A stretch of DNA of 64,000 bases from Ramlibacter tataouinensis (lineage in GTDB: Bacteria; Pseudomonadota; Gammaproteobacteria; Burkholderiales; Burkholderiaceae_C), in NCBI RefSeq assembly GCF_001580455.1, contig NZ_CP010951.1, positions 2,170,001 to 2,234,000 on the forward strand. Reading direction: 5' to 3'. The notes beneath the pieces were generated by a model. It worked only from the letters and a program-made list of their open reading frames with translations. It did no database searches and was not told the DNA's origin. Below, one piece after another: positions 62,108 to 64,000 of the stretch. A program made the position numbers and the translations under genes. Position 1 is the first letter of the stretch. Each line of letters starts with the position of its first letter.

Positions 62108-63433
62108 TCAGGCGGCCTGCGGCGACCACTTGTCGCCGGGCGCGCCGAAGCCGTAGAAATGGAAAGCCATCTGCGGCTGGCGGCCGCTGATGAGTTCGGC
62201 GATGGCCTTGCCGGAACCGGCGCCGTGCGTCCAGCCCAGCGTGCCGTGCCCCGCGTTGACCCACAGCCGCGCGACCCGCGTGCGCCCGATGTAGGGGATG
62301 TTGGTGGGCGTGGCCGGGCGCAGGCCCGCCCAGTAGCGCGGGTTGCCGCCCTCGCTCTCGCCGCGGGTGTCGCAGACGCCCGGCAACACTTTCTCGACGC
62401 GGTCGGCCAGCATGCGGCAGCGCGCCTTCGCCAGCGGCGTGTCCAGCGACAGGTCATAGCCCGACAGCTCGATGGTGCCGGCCACCCGCAATTCGTCGCC
62501 CAGCCGGCTGATCGCGCACTTCACCTCGTCGTCGATGGTGCTGACGTAAGGCGCGAGTTCCGGCTTGAGCAGCCGGAACGTCGCGCTGTAGCCCTTGCCC
62601 GGATAGATCGGCAGGTCGACGCCCGCGCCGCGCAGCAGCCCGGCGCTGTGGGAGCCGGAAGCCACTACGACCGCCTCGGCCGACAGGCGCTGCACCTCGC
62701 CGCTGCGGCGGTCGCGCGTCTCCACCGCGGCCAGCTCGCCGCCGCGCTGGTCCAGGCGCAGCACATCGTGTTCGTAGAGAAACTGCACCCCGCGCGCCGC
62801 GCACAGCCGGGCGAGCTGCTCGGTGAACAGGCGCGCGTCGCCGCTCTCGTCGCTGGCGGTGTAGGTGCCGCCGACGATCGCGTGCGCGAAGGGCCGGAAG
62901 GCCGGCTCGATGGCGAGCAGCTCCTCGCGCGTCACGACCTTGCGCTCCACGCCGAACTTCTGCATGAGCTGCGCCGCGCGGGCGGCGTCCTCGAACGAGC
63001 GCGGATCGGTGAAGTAGTGCGCGATGCCGCGCTCCAGGCGCTGGTACTCGATGCCGGTCGCGCGCACGATGTCCTTCAGCGCCGCGTGGCTGTAGGCGCC
63101 CAGCGCCACCAGCTGCCGCACGTTGCGCTCGAACGCGGTGTCGTTGCACTGGGCCAGGAACTTCAGGCCCCAGCGCCACTGCCGCCAGTCCAGGCGCGGC
63201 CGGAACAGCAGCGGCGCGTCGCTGCGAAACATCCACTTGAGCAGCTTGGCCGGCGCATGCCGGTTGGCCCAGGGCTCGCAATAGCTCACCGAGATCTGCG
63301 CTGCATTGGCGAAGCTGGTTTCGCGCGCGGCATCGGGCTGGCGGTCCACGACAGTGACGTCATGGCCGCGCTCCTGCAAGTGCCAGGCGCTGCTGATGCC
63401 GATGATGCCGGCGCCGAGGACAAGAACTCTCAT
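62108..63433 (-). CDS. dadA: D-amino acid dehydrogenase small subunit
   Basis: This 441-residue FAD enzyme oxidatively deaminates D-amino acids such as D-alanine at the inner membrane. The FAD-binding GAGIIGISSAWHLQERGHDV (residues 7-26) is clear, and PYIGRTRVARLWVNAGHGTLGWT with GSGKAIAELISGR marks the C-terminus of DadA. In other species dadA lies beside an alanine racemase; none is present here. It precedes the flavin reductase by 8 bp. Confidence 0.92.
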   Translation of the reverse strand: MRVLVLGAGIIGISSAWHLQERGHDVTVVDRQPDAARETSFANAAQISVSYCEPWANRHAPAKLLKWMFRSDAPLLFRPRLDWRQWRWGLKFLAQCNDTAFERNVRQLVALGAYSHAALKDIVRATGIEYQRLERGIAHYFTDPRSFEDAARAAQLMQKFGVERKVVTREELLAIEPAFRPFAHAIVGGTYTASDESGDARLFTEQLARLCAARGVQFLYEHDVLRLDQRGGELAAVETRDRRSGEVQRLSAEAVVVASGSHSAGLLRGAGVDLPIYPGKGYSATFRLLKPELAPYVSTIDDEVKCAISRLGDELRVAGTIELSGYDLSLDTPLAKARCRMLADRVEKVLPGVCDTRGESEGGNPRYWAGLRPATPTNIPYIGRTRVARLWVNAGHGTLGWTHGAGSGKAIAELISGRQPQMAFHFYGFGAPGDKWSPQAA

Positions 63434-63534
63434 GCGACAGGTAGGAACGCCCCAGGCCTCGTGGGCAGGGGCGACATCACACTGTAAGGCAAAACGCGGC
63501 GCCGGCGGCGCGGGCGCGGAGCGCCGCCCGAGGA

Positions 63535-64000
63535 TCAGTCGTTGCGCGCGAGCAGCGTCTCGCGCAGGGCCTGCGCCTTGGCCTCGTCGTACTTGCCTTC
63601 GGCCCGCGCCAGCACCTTGCCCTGGCGATCCAGCACCAGGATCGAGGCGCGCTCGGTGCCGGAGATGCCGGCCGCGCGCGCGAAGGCCTGGCGGTCGGTG
63701 AAGACCGGCACCAGCCGCGAACGCTCGGACTCCGACGGATGGCGTGCGAGCAGTTTGTTCTCGATCGCAGTGCGCGCGCTCTCGCTGCCCGGGTCGTTCA
63801 CCACCGACATCCGGAACCACGGGATGCTGGTGTCCTGATCCAGGCGCAGGCCCTGGATCCAGCTGTCGATCTCGGCGCGCTGGTGGCGCGTGAAGGCGAC
63901 AAGCGCAAGCGTGCGCTCCGCCGGGAGCTGGTGCGGCAGCACCACCTGCTGCTGGTCCAGCCGCTTGGCGAAGAGCGTCGGCAGCCGCCCCATCACGTTG
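63535..64000 (-). CDS. Thioredoxin-fold-like hypothetical protein, partial at window edge
   Basis: The open frame covers at least 154 residues and probably continues past the right edge: the first in-frame candidates (GTG at 63996, ATG at 63993) lie at the border and lack a visible ribosome site. The pattern RTLALVAFTRHQRAEIDSW, IPWFRMSVVNDPG and ASILVLDRQGKVLARAEGKYDEAKAQ resembles a peroxiredoxin/thioredoxin-like fold, without a CXXC motif in the visible part. Function unknown. It lies upstream of dadA, on the same strand, with a 101-bp gap. Confidence 0.6.
   Translation of the reverse strand, partial: NVMGRLPTLFAKRLDQQQVVLPHQLPAERTLALVAFTRHQRAEIDSWIQGLRLDQDTSIPWFRMSVVNDPGSESARTAIENKLLARHPSESERSRLVPVFTDRQAFARAAGISGTERASILVLDRQGKVLARAEGKYDEAKAQALRETLLARND

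Overview
The window looks like a chromosomal segment of a high-GC betaproteobacterium, most likely Burkholderiales (Comamonadaceae-like). The signs are the uniformly GC-rich core genes, a Bug-family tricarboxylate-binding receptor, the gyrB and mnmG-rsmG-parA-parB gene groups that normally lie near the replication origin, the minCDE order, and many Gram-negative envelope genes. The species cannot be named from the sequence alone. No rRNA, tRNA, CRISPR array or insertion sequence was recognised.

Layout. (1) 1-598: the 3' end of gyrB. (2) 0.75-11 kb: an accessory defence island that is visibly richer in A/T than its surroundings. It starts with a Dcm-Vsr pair on the minus strand, divergent from an HNH endonuclease gene. 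A tightly overlapping four-gene operon follows: a MORC-type GHKL ATPase, a Z1-domain superfamily II helicase, a PD-(D/E)XK protein (DUF4420 type) and an AIPR protein. (3) 11.2-16.5 kb: a second accessory stretch with an NrtR-like Nudix regulator, a PPP-type metallophosphoesterase and several proteins I do not recognise. (4) 16.5-26 kb: housekeeping genes (Spx/ArsC-like protein, DEDDh exonuclease, queC, a Bug receptor, nnrU, minCDE). Between queC and the next genes lies a cluster of near-consensus DnaA boxes beside A/T-rich DNA. (5) 26-42 kb: envelope and metabolic genes: ybhN-clsB-ybhP, pagL, an old yellow enzyme, an MFS carrier, an AsmA protein, a transglutaminase, a class II aldolase, and a UDP-glucose dehydrogenase/UDP-glucuronate decarboxylase pair. 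(6) 42-48 kb: mnmG-rsmG-lysE-like-parA-hydrolase-parB, with two parS-like sites inside mnmG and rsmG. (7) 48-64 kb: an FAD oxidase, an EF-hand protein, a cobalamin adenosyltransferase, an NCS2 permease, a TetR-controlled hydrolase operon with a hidden 37-residue gene, a secreted galactose-oxidase-like enzyme with three chitin-binding-type modules, acetoacetyl-CoA synthetase, a DMT exporter, a flavin reductase, and a D-amino-acid dehydrogenase.

How the parts may work together. The island probably marks self DNA by Dcm methylation (predicted CCWGG), repairs the resulting T:G mismatches with Vsr, and acts on foreign DNA with the HNH nuclease and/or the ATPase-helicase-nuclease-AIPR operon. This kind of neighbourhood has been described computationally (MORC/MutL-linked restriction-modification systems), but its mechanism is largely open. 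Minor structures not explained by genes include a dispersed CCCTCCCCC-type palindromic repeat, a GTAGGACGC-type motif confined here to intergenic DNA, and a pair of matching TetR operators.
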